Below the pieces are notes generated by a model that ran no database searches, was not told the origin of the DNA, and worked only from the letters and a program-made list of their open reading frames with translations. From Pirellulales bacterium (GTDB taxonomy: Bacteria; Planctomycetota; Planctomycetia; Pirellulales; PALSA-1355): 64,000 bases of DNA. Shown here piece after piece: positions 1-8,413 of the stretch. The first letter of the stretch is position 1, and each line of letters starts with the position of its first letter. Both the position numbers and the translations under genes were made by a program. The stretch covers positions 186,001 through 250,000 of the forward strand of contig JALHMI010000013.1 in the NCBI GenBank assembly GCA_022844125.1, read 5' to 3'.

Positions 1-36
1 CAAAACGGCATGGCTCGTTCCAGGGCAGTTTCTCAA

Positions 37-108
37 CGCTTTCCGCAGGAAAGCGACTACCGGGAACGCTAGCAGCCAAGCGGCATGGGGCCGGCAGCCA
101 GCCCCATG
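37..108 (+). promoter_or_regulatory. two leader hairpins upstream of the DUF1570 gene
   Basis: Two perfect inverted repeats lie close together before the first gene. CGCTTTCC (37-44) pairs with GGAAAGCG (48-55) across a 3-nt loop. CATGGGGC (84-91) pairs with GCCCCATG (101-108) across a 9-nt loop. Neither is followed by a T tract, so they are not classical terminators. A TATGAT hexamer (110-115) directly follows the second hairpin and could be a -10 box, but no -35 is evident. They may be the end of an upstream gene outside the window or a structured leader. The structures are seen; the role is unknown. Confidence 0.4.
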
Positions 109-169
109 TTATGATCGAGGTTTACGCATCTCTCCCATCTCCCAAAGCGTAGGCCACAAGGGTTTGCAA

Positions 170-1309
170 GTGTTTCGGCCGTGGTTCGTCATCCTGTTCG
201 CCCTCTGGGCCGCTCCACGGGCGATGGCTCTTGAACATGTAACGTTCCGGCACGAAGGCGCCGAACGCGAGGTCGTCGGCGAAGTCCTGGTGACTGCGGC
301 CGATGGTGGTATCCTGCTACTGGCTGCCGATGGTGTGATGTGGGCGATCGAACCCGACGACCTGCTGAAGCGATTTGATGATGCGGCCAAGCTCTCGCCG
401 CTGACGCCCGAGGAAATGGGCCGTCAATTGCTGGCTGATCTGCCTGCCGGATTTGACGTCTACACGACCAATCATTACGTGATCTGCCACGACACCTCGC
501 GCGAGTATGCTGCCTGGTGCGGCGCACTGTTCGAGCGACTCTATCGAGGTTTCACGAACTACTGGTCGCGCAAGGGGCTGAAGCTCGAAGAGCCGAGATT
601 CCCGCTCGTAGCGGTGATCTTCAGCTCCCGCGAGGCATATGCCCGGTATGCGAAAGCAGAGCTCGGCGAGGCGGCGGACTCGATTGTCGGCTACTACAGC
701 TTTCGCACCAATCGGATCACGATGTGCGACTTGACAGGCGTCCAGTCGCTGCGAGCCTCGGGCGATCGCCGCTCCAGCGAAGCGCAGATCAACCTGATGC
801 TGTCTCGTCCGGAAGCCGAACATTCGGTGGCCACGATCATTCACGAGGCGACCCATCAGATCGCCTTCAACAGCGGACTGCAGACCCGCTTTGCCGACAT
901 CCCCTTGTGGGTCAGCGAAGGCCTGGCCGTATTTTTCGAGACGCCCGACCTGGCGAGCGCCCGAGGCTGGCGCACCATCGGCGCGTTGCATCGAAACCGG
1001 CTCACGCAGTTTCGGCAATACCTGGCGACTCGCCCCTCAACCTCGCTCAAGACGCTGATCGCCGACGATAAACGGCTTCGCGACACGCGAACTTCGCTTG
1101 ACGCCTACGCAGAGGCCTGGGCCCTGAACTACTACCTGCTCAATCACCACCCCAGGCAGTACGCCGAGTATCTGAAGCTGCTCTCGGCCAAGCCGCCCCT
1201 GGTGTGGGATGACCCGGAAACGCGTTTGACGGAATTCCAACAGGCATTCGGGAAAAACTTGAGCCAGCTCGACGCCGACTTTCTGCGTTACATGCAGCGG
1301 CTGAAGTAG
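170..1309 (+). CDS. exported DUF1570-type putative metallopeptidase
   Basis: 379-residue protein with an N-terminal signal peptide (hydrophobic FVILFALWAAPRAMA, cleavage expected after AMA), so it should act outside the cytoplasm. It carries the gluzincin-like motif HEATH (HExxH) in IIHEATHQIAF, followed about 30 residues later by WVSEGLAVFFE, whose Glu sits where the third zinc ligand of this class lies. This is the layout of the planctomycete DUF1570 family, whose substrate is unknown. A GTG start at 170 is preferred over the TTG at 164 because AAGGG (158-162) is 7 nt from the GTG but only 1 nt from the TTG. Neighbours give no functional hint. Peptidase activity is inferred from the motif only. 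Confidence 0.8.
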   Translation: MFRPWFVILFALWAAPRAMALEHVTFRHEGAEREVVGEVLVTAADGGILLLAADGVMWAIEPDDLLKRFDDAAKLSPLTPEEMGRQLLADLPAGFDVYTTNHYVICHDTSREYAAWCGALFERLYRGFTNYWSRKGLKLEEPRFPLVAVIFSSREAYARYAKAELGEAADSIVGYYSFRTNRITMCDLTGVQSLRASGDRRSSEAQINLMLSRPEAEHSVATIIHEATHQIAFNSGLQTRFADIPLWVSEGLAVFFETPDLASARGWRTIGALHRNRLTQFRQYLATRPSTSLKTLIADDKRLRDTRTSLDAYAEAWALNYYLLNHHPRQYAEYLKLLSAKPPLVWDDPETRLTEFQQAFGKNLSQLDADFLRYMQRLK

Positions 1310-1422
1310 AGCATCGTGGGTGCTTGTCGACCGGATCACAGGCTTTCAACCGATGCGGCCGTGTGGCTATAATCGGTAGCATCCTTCCGCTCCCGTCGAA
1401 ACCCTCGCAAGGATCCCACCTC

Positions 1423-2706
1423 ATGGCCGAACGTCCCTCGGATTCCGCCGCCACGCGTCGCTCGTTTCTCAAGTCGTCCGCACTATTCGCCGGCGGCACC
1501 CTGGCCGCGGGAGTGTTCGCGCCGCGCGTGCACGCCGCGGGAAGTGACGTCCTGAAACTTGGCCTGATCGGTTGCGGCGGACGGGGCACGGGCGCGGTGG
1601 GGAATGCCTTCGCTGCTGACCCGAACACTCAGCTCACGGCGATTGCAGACGCCTTCGCCGATCGCACGGACCGGGCCCTTGTCCAGCTTCGCAAAGAAAG
1701 CGCCGAGCGGGTCAATGTTCCGGGCGAACAGGTATTCACCGGCTTTGACGCGTTCGAGAAACTGCTGGCGACGGACGTGGACGTCGTGATCCTGGCGACG
1801 CCGCCGCATTTTCGGCCCAAGCACCTGAAGGCGGCCATCGCTTCGGGCAAACACGTGTTCTGCGAAAAGCCGGTCGCCGTGGATGCTCCTGGCGTCCGCA
1901 GCGTGCTCGAATCGTGCGAAGAGGCAAAGAAGAAGGGCCTGACCGTCGTTTCAGGACTTTGCTATCGGTATGATCCGCCGAAGGTCGAAACCATCAAGAA
2001 GATTCACGACGGCGCAGTGGGCGACATCCACACCATGCACGTCAGCTACAACACGGGCACGCTCTGGCATCACGGCCGCGAGCCGTCGTGGAGCGACATG
2101 GAGTTCCAACTTCGAAACTGGCTGTACTTCACCTGGCTCTCGGGCGACTTCAATGTCGAGCAGCACGTGCACAGCCTGGATAAGGCCGCCTGGGTGATGA
2201 AGGACGTGCCGCCGGTGCGAGCCACGGGGCTCGGCGGTCGTCAGGTTCGCACCGGTAACGATTTCGGCAACGTGTACGACCACTTTGCCGTGGTGTACGA
2301 GTACGAGAACGGCACCAAGTTATTCGCCAACTGCCGGCAAATGGCTGGCTGCTCAGTGGACGTGTCCGATCACATTGTCGGCTCCCAGGGCAAGGCCGAG
2401 TTGATGCGGGCCGTAATCGAAGGCGAACAGCCGTGGCGCTATCGCGGCGAGAAGCCGAACATGTACGAGGAAGAGCACCGCGCAATGTTCCAGGCCATTC
2501 GCTCGGCAAACCCGCTCAACAACGGCGATTACATGGCCAAGAGCACGATGCTGGCGATCATGGGCCGCATGGCCGCCTACACGGGCCAGACGCTTACCTG
2601 GGACCAGTGTATGAGCTCCAGCGAAGATCTCTCTCCGGCCAAGTATGAATGGGCCGAAGTGAGCCTACCGCCGGTCGCCATGCCAGGACTGACACGGTTT
2701 GCGTGA
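1423..2706 (+). CDS. Tat-exported Gfo/Idh/MocA family oxidoreductase
   Basis: 427-residue NAD(P)-dependent oxidoreductase of the Gfo/Idh/MocA class. A twin-arginine leader (ATRRSFLKSSALFAGG) opens the protein, so it should be folded with cofactor and exported. The Rossmann motif GLIGCGGRGTGAVG follows the leader, then the conserved CEKPVAVDAPGVR (EKP motif), and the C-terminal substrate domain includes QHVHSLDKAAW with the usual histidine. Planctomycetes carry many such exported paralogues, thought to act on sugars or polyols; the substrate here cannot be told. The ATG at 1423 was chosen because AAGGA (1409-1413) is 9 nt upstream and the Tat leader starts there; the frame is open further upstream. 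A terminator follows at 2738. Confidence 0.9.
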   Translation: MAERPSDSAATRRSFLKSSALFAGGTLAAGVFAPRVHAAGSDVLKLGLIGCGGRGTGAVGNAFAADPNTQLTAIADAFADRTDRALVQLRKESAERVNVPGEQVFTGFDAFEKLLATDVDVVILATPPHFRPKHLKAAIASGKHVFCEKPVAVDAPGVRSVLESCEEAKKKGLTVVSGLCYRYDPPKVETIKKIHDGAVGDIHTMHVSYNTGTLWHHGREPSWSDMEFQLRNWLYFTWLSGDFNVEQHVHSLDKAAWVMKDVPPVRATGLGGRQVRTGNDFGNVYDHFAVVYEYENGTKLFANCRQMAGCSVDVSDHIVGSQGKAELMRAVIEGEQPWRYRGEKPNMYEEEHRAMFQAIRSANPLNNGDYMAKSTMLAIMGRMAAYTGQTLTWDQCMSSSEDLSPAKYEWAEVSLPPVAMPGLTRFA

Positions 2707-2737
2707 AAGCGGAAAAACGTCGTGTTCACAAAGATGT

Positions 2738-2785
2738 CCCGGGGAAGGTATTCCCCGGGCTTTAAGGTATTCCCCGGGCTTTTTT
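2738..2785 (+). terminator. rho-independent terminator with a 19-bp tandem duplication
   Basis: CCCGGGG (2738-2744) pairs with CCCCGGG (2753-2759) around an AAGGTATT loop. The 19-bp unit AAGGTATTCCCCGGGCTTT is then repeated exactly (2745-2763 and 2764-2782), so a second 3' arm (2772-2778) is followed by the real T run (2780-2785). Either 3' arm can close the stem. It ends the oxidoreductase gene and lies before the convergent dnaA stop at 2812. Confidence 0.75.
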
Positions 2786-2811
2786 GTGGAGTCGCTCAGC
2801 ATTGAGTGGCG

Positions 2812-4296
2812 TCAGCTCGCGCGGAGCTGCGCCTCGACGCGGCGGATGGCTTCTTCGAGGTTTAGCGCCGCCGTGCGCGGTTGCTCACCGCCGGTGGCCA
2901 TGAGGCTTTCGATCTTCTTCTGCGCCGAGATCACGGTGCTGTGGCTGCGCTTGCCGAAGAAGGTGCCGATCTCCGAGAGTGGCGCTCGCGTGTACTTGCG
3001 GGCCAGATACATCGCCAGCATGCGCGGATGGCTCACCACGCGGCTCTTGCGATCGGACTGCAGCGAATCCGCTTCGAGGCCAAAAACCTCACAGACTGCC
3101 TTGGCAATGTCCGGTAGCTTAACCACACGCTGCTGATCGATCAGGTCGACGAGCGATTGTTCGGCGAGCGTGAGCGAAATGGGCCGCTCATGCGCGAGGC
3201 TTTCGGCCTGCAGGCGTTTGAGTGCGCCGATCAACTCGCGGGCTTGCGATGTGAGCGTGGCCGCGAGGTAAGCCTGCACGTCCTCTGGCACCTGCATGCC
3301 GAGTTGTGACGCCTGATTGCGGACGATTCCCAGGCGGGTCGCGTACTCGGCCGGCTCGAGCCGGCAAACCATCCCGCCCGAAAGGCGCGAGGTGAGTTCG
3401 GGGCCGAGTACCTTGAGCGCGGCAGGCGAGCGATCGGCAGCGAACACGAGTTGTTTGCCGCCTCGCAGGAGCACATCGATGGTGTGCTGCAGTTCGCCGA
3501 TCGTAGCTTTCTTGCCGGCCAGGAAATGCAGGTCGTCAATCACCAGCAGATCGAGCTCGCGATACTTGGCGCGAAAGCTGGCCATGCCGCTCTTGTGCAG
3601 CGCATGCAGGAACTGACTTGTGAACTGCTCGGCCGATAGATAGACGGCCACGGCCCGCGGCTGCGTTTTGCGGAAGGCGGAATAGATGCCTTCGAGCAAG
3701 TGCGTCTTGCCGGTCCCGGCAGGACCATGCACGAAGAGCGGCGAGTATCCACCCGGCTGCATCAGGGCCATTTGCGCCGCCTTATGTGCGAGGCAGTTCG
3801 ACGTGCCGACCACGAACGAATCGAGTGAGTTCAGCTTACGCCGGAGCGGCGCTTCAGCACCCGGAGCCGGACTCGGTGGGGCAGCCACCTGTTTGAGGAC
3901 GACCGGCGCGGGCTCCGCAATCAGCTTTAGCTGGGCGGGCGCGGCAGCAGCGATCGGCGGAAGGGGCGATGTACTGCCCGGCGCGGCATGCACATGACTT
4001 TGCGTCTGGCCATTCGGCGTGACTTCGGAGGAGGCCAAAGAAGCCGGCGTCTCGACGCGAAACTCGACGGCCATCGCGCGGCCGCAGACCTCGGCGGCGC
4101 TGGCCTCCAGATCCTTGCGAAAGTTCGATCGGAGCCAATCCTGATAGAACAGGCTCGGCACGGAAACTTGCAGCGAGTCGCTACGCAACAGAAGCTGCGT
4201 GGTCGGGCCAAACCAAACTTCGTAGCGGTCAACGCCGACGCGTTCGGCAAGTCGCGCACGAATGGCAGAGATGTGTTCTCGATCGTCCGTGATCAC
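2812..4296 (-). CDS. dnaA: chromosomal replication initiator protein DnaA
   Basis: 494-residue initiator ATPase that binds DnaA boxes and opens the origin. Domain I is at residues 1-80 (DDREHISAIRARL...RYEVWFGP), followed by an Ala/Pro-rich linker at about 85-150. The AAA+ domain shows Walker A GPAGTGKTH (191-199) and Walker B LLVIDD (250-255). The C-terminal DNA-binding domain at about 410-465 ends in GKRSHSTVISAQKKI, the DnaA signature with Ser in place of the Asp of the usual RDHTTV. Length fits the family. Start is GTG, matching the DDRE-type N-terminus. It is not beside dnaN, recF or gyrB, so this is not the classic dnaA-dnaN origin block. Domain evidence is strong; whether it is the only DnaA in the genome is unknown. 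Confidence 0.93.
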   Translation of the reverse strand: MITDDREHISAIRARLAERVGVDRYEVWFGPTTQLLLRSDSLQVSVPSLFYQDWLRSNFRKDLEASAAEVCGRAMAVEFRVETPASLASSEVTPNGQTQSHVHAAPGSTSPLPPIAAAAPAQLKLIAEPAPVVLKQVAAPPSPAPGAEAPLRRKLNSLDSFVVGTSNCLAHKAAQMALMQPGGYSPLFVHGPAGTGKTHLLEGIYSAFRKTQPRAVAVYLSAEQFTSQFLHALHKSGMASFRAKYRELDLLVIDDLHFLAGKKATIGELQHTIDVLLRGGKQLVFAADRSPAALKVLGPELTSRLSGGMVCRLEPAEYATRLGIVRNQASQLGMQVPEDVQAYLAATLTSQARELIGALKRLQAESLAHERPISLTLAEQSLVDLIDQQRVVKLPDIAKAVCEVFGLEADSLQSDRKSRVVSHPRMLAMYLARKYTRAPLSEIGTFFGKRSHSTVISAQKKIESLMATGGEQPRTAALNLEEAIRRVEAQLRAS

Positions 4297-4752
4297 CGCC
4301 TGCGCTCCCGATGCCTGCGCGCAACACGACCATCAAACCGCTGAACCTAAGAACACGCGCTCGAGACTTGATCAGCCTCGGCCTACCTGATGCGTTTGAT
4401 GAGTGTTACTTACTGTCGCTCGCGGTTCATCCGCCTCGCGACGTTTCGTTGTCACCCGAGACGCCGATTGTACGGTCGCTAGCAACGCTGTCAAAGGCCC
4501 CGCGTGGCACCGCGCCGAGTTGCGCTTGGTGCGAGTGCGTCGGCTGCCGCAAATCGCCGAGAAATGTTTTGGTCGCGTGAGCGCAAGTCGCGCTCGAAAA
4601 ATTTTTCGCACTCAATTTTCGCGCGTGGAAAACCTGTTCGCGCGCCGCAGCGAAGCGCACAGTGGGCCGCGCAAGCCAAAGTGAGAACGAGACTTGCGCG
4701 CGCCGCGAGATTTCCGCGGGCTCAATGCTCGTGTTTCTCCGCTGCGGGGCGC
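4297..4752. other. 456-bp gene-free region upstream of dnaA
   Basis: No credible gene is seen. The region must carry the dnaA promoter (minus strand). It holds a perfect 14-bp palindrome CGAAAAATTTTTCG (4595-4608) in an AT-rich patch followed by CTCAATTTTC, flanked by many CGCG/GCGC steps. One 7/9 match to a DnaA box (CGTGGAAAA, 4624-4632) lies just beyond. A single weak box is not enough to call an origin. DnaA autoregulation is possible but unproved. Confidence 0.4.
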
Positions 4753-5658
4753 TCACAGTGCGCACCAGAACACGCTCTGCCTGTTCCATTCAATAAAACC
4801 GCACGCTTCGTACACGGCCAGCGCGGGCGCATTTTTCGCATCCACGGCGACTGCCAAGCGCGACCGCCCTGCACAGCGCGTCATCCACTGCGCATGCCGC
4901 ACAAGCTGAACCGCGAGCCCACCGCCGCGAGCCGCCGGCACGACGCCGAGGTACGTGAGTTCCCACTCTGGCGAATCCTGAACTTCGGTGAGGATCAGAC
5001 ATCCCACATCCTGGCCACCACGGCTCGCCACGAGCCAGCGAGCCGCCGCGAACGGTCCGGCGGCCCGATAGCCAGCTAGGACGTCATCGATTGCTCGAGC
5101 GCCTTCGATCTGAGGGCAATCCAACGAACCTTCGTAAGTGCGGCTCACGATCGTGCCAATCCGCTGCTCGCCGACCTGGCTGACGTCGTGAAGCTCGACG
5201 TCCAATGGTGGCCGCTCGACAGGGAACTGTACTGGCAAACTCACTAGAAGCACCAGCTCTGCTACATGCCTCAGTCCGCCCAGGCTCAGAAGCTGCGCAT
5301 CATGCCCCTGTGAATCCGGTAATAGCGCGTGCAGCACCTGGCAGCCAGCCTCCCGGCAGAAGCCCCGAGCTCGCTTAATCAGCTCGACAGCCGTCTCCAG
5401 AGGTTCACCCTCGGCAAGCCGGGGCGGTGCGAGCGTTGCCGTGCGTCCAGCCTGAACATGCAGACGCATGGCGCCCACTAGCCGCCCTGCACGCGATGCT
5501 CCCCACATGGTCGAAACTAGACTCCCCGTGCTGGCGAGTTGGTATTGCCGCGGCCGCTCCGCCGCGACCAATTCGGGCCAACAGAGTGCAAACGCCTCGG
5601 CTTGGCGCTCCGGTGCAACCTGGGCAAACAGCAAAGCTGGGTCGTGCTGGCGATTCAT
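4753..5658 (-). CDS. GNAT family N-acetyltransferase
   Basis: 301-residue protein whose C-terminal half is a GNAT domain. The acetyl-CoA loop is seen in LGVVPAARGGGLAVQLV (R-G-G-G-L in place of the common QxxGxG/A), followed by the helix and the closing NAPALAVYEACGF pattern typical of GNAT enzymes. The N-terminal half resembles a degenerate second acetyltransferase fold (GRLVGAMRLHVQ). The acceptor substrate is unknown. ATG at 5658; no clear ribosome-binding site. It is divergent from the PDZ gene and upstream of dnaA on the same strand, but the 456-bp gap argues against one operon. Confidence 0.8.
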   Translation of the reverse strand: MNRQHDPALLFAQVAPERQAEAFALCWPELVAAERPRQYQLASTGSLVSTMWGASRAGRLVGAMRLHVQAGRTATLAPPRLAEGEPLETAVELIKRARGFCREAGCQVLHALLPDSQGHDAQLLSLGGLRHVAELVLLVSLPVQFPVERPPLDVELHDVSQVGEQRIGTIVSRTYEGSLDCPQIEGARAIDDVLAGYRAAGPFAAARWLVASRGGQDVGCLILTEVQDSPEWELTYLGVVPAARGGGLAVQLVRHAQWMTRCAGRSRLAVAVDAKNAPALAVYEACGFIEWNRQSVFWCAL

Positions 5659-5671
5659 ACGGAAGGAAAGT

Positions 5672-5699
5672 TTGGCAATCCTGCGTCGACTGTTATGTT
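5672..5699 (+). promoter_or_regulatory. candidate sigma-70-type promoter for the PDZ gene
   Basis: TTGGCA (5672-5677, 5/6 match to the -35) and TATGTT (5694-5699, 4/6 match to the -10) are separated by 16 bp, in the 88-bp space between the divergent GNAT and PDZ genes. The -10 ends 47 nt before the PDZ start codon. Prediction by eye only. Confidence 0.35.
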
Positions 5700-5746
5700 A
5701 ATAGAGGCGATTGTTGCTTGCTCGCTTCGCAAATCAGGTGGCTTCC

Positions 5747-6742
5747 ATGATTCGCATCCTGTTGCCGGCCATGACGATGATCGTGTCCCTCCTGCTCGCC
5801 GCGTCCCCGGCCCAGGCCCAACCCATTCTAAAACGCGTCGAGGAAATGCTGCGCGATCAGTTGGGCGGCGCGCGACCGGTCGACGCTGCCGCCGAACGAG
5901 GATACCTGGGTATGATCGGCGATGATACGCCCGATGGCACGGGGGTCGTCGTACTCGAAGTCTATCCCGGTCAGCCGGCAGTTCAGGGGGGGCTCGCAGC
6001 GGGCGACGTCATCACCTCGGTCGATGGCCGGCAGATTCGCACGATGGATGAGCTCGTGACAGCCGCGCTCGACAAGCCCGTGGGAACGAAGCTGGCCATG
6101 ACCATCAGCCGCGACGGAGAAGCCCGTAAGCTGCAGATCACCTTGGGACGGCGCCCTGCGGAACCGGGCGCCCCGGCCAATGAGCTGCCGGCTCCGGCTG
6201 CGATGCCCAATCTGGTTCCGCCCAGTGGGCCGCGCCTTGGCGTTCGCAGCGTGGCCGTGACGCCGGACGTGCAACAACAGCACAATCTGGCGGAAGCGGC
6301 CGGAGCGCATGTGATTCACGTGGCGCCGGACTCTCCGGCAGCGAAAGCGAACGTGCCGCTGGGAGCGGTGATCACGGCCGTCGACAAGTTTCCGATCAAG
6401 TCGCCCGAGGAACTGGCAGACGTGATTCGCAGCTCCAGCACCCCCACGGTCGAACTGACGTATGTTCATGCAGGCCGAACGCAGCGGGTGACCGCTGATC
6501 TGGGGCAAGCGGCCGACGCGCCGCCGGCACTCGTGGAAACACAAGCCCGCAAGGCTCAAGGTCCGGCGCTCGTTGCTCCGAACAATCCATCATCAACGCC
6601 GGCGGCTACGACGACGCCACCACCTCCGCAGCCAAATCCGCCGACGCCCGCTGCCAAGGATCGGCTGGATGAACTGCTCGATCGTATTGAAGCGCTCGAA
6701 CGTCGCCTCGAGGCGATCGAGACCAGGCAGAGTAGTCCATAG
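5747..6742 (+). CDS. exported two-PDZ-domain protein without a protease domain
   Basis: 331-residue protein. A signal peptide (MIRILLPAMTMIVSLLLAASPAQAQ) is followed by two PDZ domains, the first containing LAAGDVITSVDGRQI and the second VPLGAVITAVDKFPI. A Pro/Thr-rich linker follows, and a C-terminal coiled coil (DRLDELLDRIEALERRLEAIE) that could oligomerise it. There is no trypsin-like catalytic domain, so it is not DegP/HtrA; it is more likely a periplasmic scaffold or adaptor. The ATG at 5747 was chosen because AGGTGG (5736-5741) is 5 nt upstream and the signal peptide starts there. It ends 12 bp before the convergent next gene. Confidence 0.85.
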   Translation: MIRILLPAMTMIVSLLLAASPAQAQPILKRVEEMLRDQLGGARPVDAAAERGYLGMIGDDTPDGTGVVVLEVYPGQPAVQGGLAAGDVITSVDGRQIRTMDELVTAALDKPVGTKLAMTISRDGEARKLQITLGRRPAEPGAPANELPAPAAMPNLVPPSGPRLGVRSVAVTPDVQQQHNLAEAAGAHVIHVAPDSPAAKANVPLGAVITAVDKFPIKSPEELADVIRSSSTPTVELTYVHAGRTQRVTADLGQAADAPPALVETQARKAQGPALVAPNNPSSTPAATTTPPPPQPNPPTPAAKDRLDELLDRIEALERRLEAIETRQSSP

Positions 6743-6754
6743 CCGGACCGTGGC

Positions 6755-7450
6755 TCAAGACCGTTTGAGCGCCAACTCGACTGCAAAGCGCGAGTAAGGC
6801 TCGTCGGATCGCAGCACGCTCGCGCTTTGCACGCGCAGCTCGCTGACGGGCTTGCCATTCCATTTCACCTGGTAGAGCTGCAGGGCGGGGTCGCCGGTCG
6901 GCTGCGGCAGGAAGCTGTACTGCTGCATCACAAGCCCGACGATCTTGCGGGGATCGCCGGTCGTACCGCGAAAATGAATCAGCCTGACGCGCTGATCGTT
7001 GTCGAAGTAGTACGTGAGCGATCCGGCCAGGTCGTCGTAGCCCGTACCAGTGACGAGCGGGACGCGATAGCCTTGCATGTCGAGTTCCGCCAGGCCCACG
7101 GTCACGCGAGGCCAGCGCATCATGATCCATTGAGGCGTGGCGTTGAAGTTGATCACATCCGACAGGTTCTGTGCGGCATAACCTTCGACCGGCAGCTTGC
7201 TGGGCTGATGCGCTCCCCCCAGCGAATGACCGGCCAGCGAGGCGTGAATGCCGGGATCGTGCGCGACGCTCGCCGAGGACAGATCTGCCGGAGCGGCCGG
7301 ATTGGCCGGCGCCGAAGTCGTCATGGATGAAACCTTCGACTTGATCGTCGTCCACCACTCGGAGCCGGTGGACATGACGTACGGCACGACCACCGCGCTG
7401 AGCATCACGCCAGAAAACATGAATTTTCGCAACATGGCCGGCATAGGCAT
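6755..7450 (-). CDS. membrane-anchored protein of unknown function
   Basis: Up to 231 residues. An N-terminal hydrophobic segment (FMFSGVMLSAVVVPYVM) acts as anchor or uncleaved signal, then an Ala/Pro/Ser-rich linker. A globular part follows, with features such as NFNATPQWIMMRWPRV and LTYYFDNDQRVRLIHFRG; the latter reads like a beta-sheet domain. I do not recognise a characterised family; it resembles hypothetical proteins of planctomycetes. Start is uncertain: ATG codons lie at 7450, 7444 and 7435 and none has a clear ribosome-binding site, so 7450 is a compromise. It is a single gene, convergent with the PDZ gene. Confidence 0.65.
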   Translation of the reverse strand: MPMPAMLRKFMFSGVMLSAVVVPYVMSTGSEWWTTIKSKVSSMTTSAPANPAAPADLSSASVAHDPGIHASLAGHSLGGAHQPSKLPVEGYAAQNLSDVINFNATPQWIMMRWPRVTVGLAELDMQGYRVPLVTGTGYDDLAGSLTYYFDNDQRVRLIHFRGTTGDPRKIVGLVMQQYSFLPQPTGDPALQLYQVKWNGKPVSELRVQSASVLRSDEPYSRFAVELALKRS

Positions 7451-7709
7451 GCGTGTCTTAGATCGATCGTAGACTCGTTTGATCCGTGGCGCCTGCCGGG
7501 GCGCAGGCACGCTCTATCCGAGTTCATCGACAACAGCGGGCGAGAGAGATCAAACTTCGATACGGCGCGCGCCACACGCTACGCAGCAGTGCAAACCGCT
7601 AGATCGCGGGCGTCTCCTACAACGCGTGCCTTCCGACTCGTGCCGGAGCGAACAGTCGCTAGAGGTGGCAGAGCTTCGCGCAGGGGCGGGATCACAGCCG
7701 GAGTATTCC

Positions 7710-8291
7710 CTACGGCGCAGCCTGTGCCGCGATGGCGACTGCGGCCAGGAGCAACAATCCCCCCAGGAACGGCAGCCAGACGCTGAGCCGCTGGCGGGCG
7801 GTCGTGAGACGAGTCGGCTGCGGATCGGCGAACACCCCGGCAGCGCTGAATGGTTCGGCCAGGACAGCAGATCTGCCCAGCGGCTGGGACAACACGTCGT
7901 CGATCGCTTCGGGACGCGTATCAAGCAGCGCGGCCGCATACTCGGTATCGCTGAAGTAGGCCGCCCGTTCGCGACCCATTTCGATACCCAGCGAAGCCAG
8001 CATGTGCTCAACCTTTTCGGGTGAATAGCGCCGCCGCAGTTGCTTGACGTGCGATTGGAACGCTTCCGTCCGAACCGCTTCACCGACAGTCGGCCAGCGC
8101 CGCACGAGGTGCCGGGGATTCTGTGCGAGGACACGGTGCCGACAGAGCGCCGCGATCTGGTCGAGCCCCATTTCGTCAGCCTGCACACTGGCCAGGATCA
8201 ACAGTTTCGCCCGCACGAGCGGCTGTCGGCGTAGCCGGCTGGCCCGGGCGAGGTGCAGATACATTCCGAGCAAATGGTCGGCACTCGCCAT
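7710..8291 (-). CDS. single-TM protein of unknown function
   Basis: 193 residues. The first 150 are soluble, helical and Arg-rich (LHLARASRLRRQPLVRAKLLILASV, then VKQLRRRYSPEKVEHMLASLGIE). One C-terminal transmembrane helix (WLPFLGGLLLLAAVAIAAQ) ends the protein, as in tail-anchored proteins, so the body probably faces the cytoplasm. I do not recognise the family. The ATG at 8291 is preferred over upstream in-frame starts because the sequence before it looks non-coding, with GCGGAAG just upstream. Divergent from the methyltransferase gene at 8414. The 259 bp between 7451 and 7709 hold nothing I can name. Confidence 0.6.
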   Translation of the reverse strand: MASADHLLGMYLHLARASRLRRQPLVRAKLLILASVQADEMGLDQIAALCRHRVLAQNPRHLVRRWPTVGEAVRTEAFQSHVKQLRRRYSPEKVEHMLASLGIEMGRERAAYFSDTEYAAALLDTRPEAIDDVLSQPLGRSAVLAEPFSAAGVFADPQPTRLTTARQRLSVWLPFLGGLLLLAAVAIAAQAAP

Positions 8292-8413
8292 GCTTCCGCA
8301 GCCTGTTTGATTCCGGAACTCACCAATTCGCGATCCCACGTCGTTGTGGGACTGGCGACCATATGGTAATGATCGGGCTTGCCACAGGGAATTCAAGGGT
8401 ATGAGAGAAAGTC

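Noticed and set aside
4297-4752. Replication origin next to dnaA
   Set aside because: Only one 7/9 DnaA-box match and no AT-rich unwinding element of useful length; dnaN, recF and gyrB are absent.
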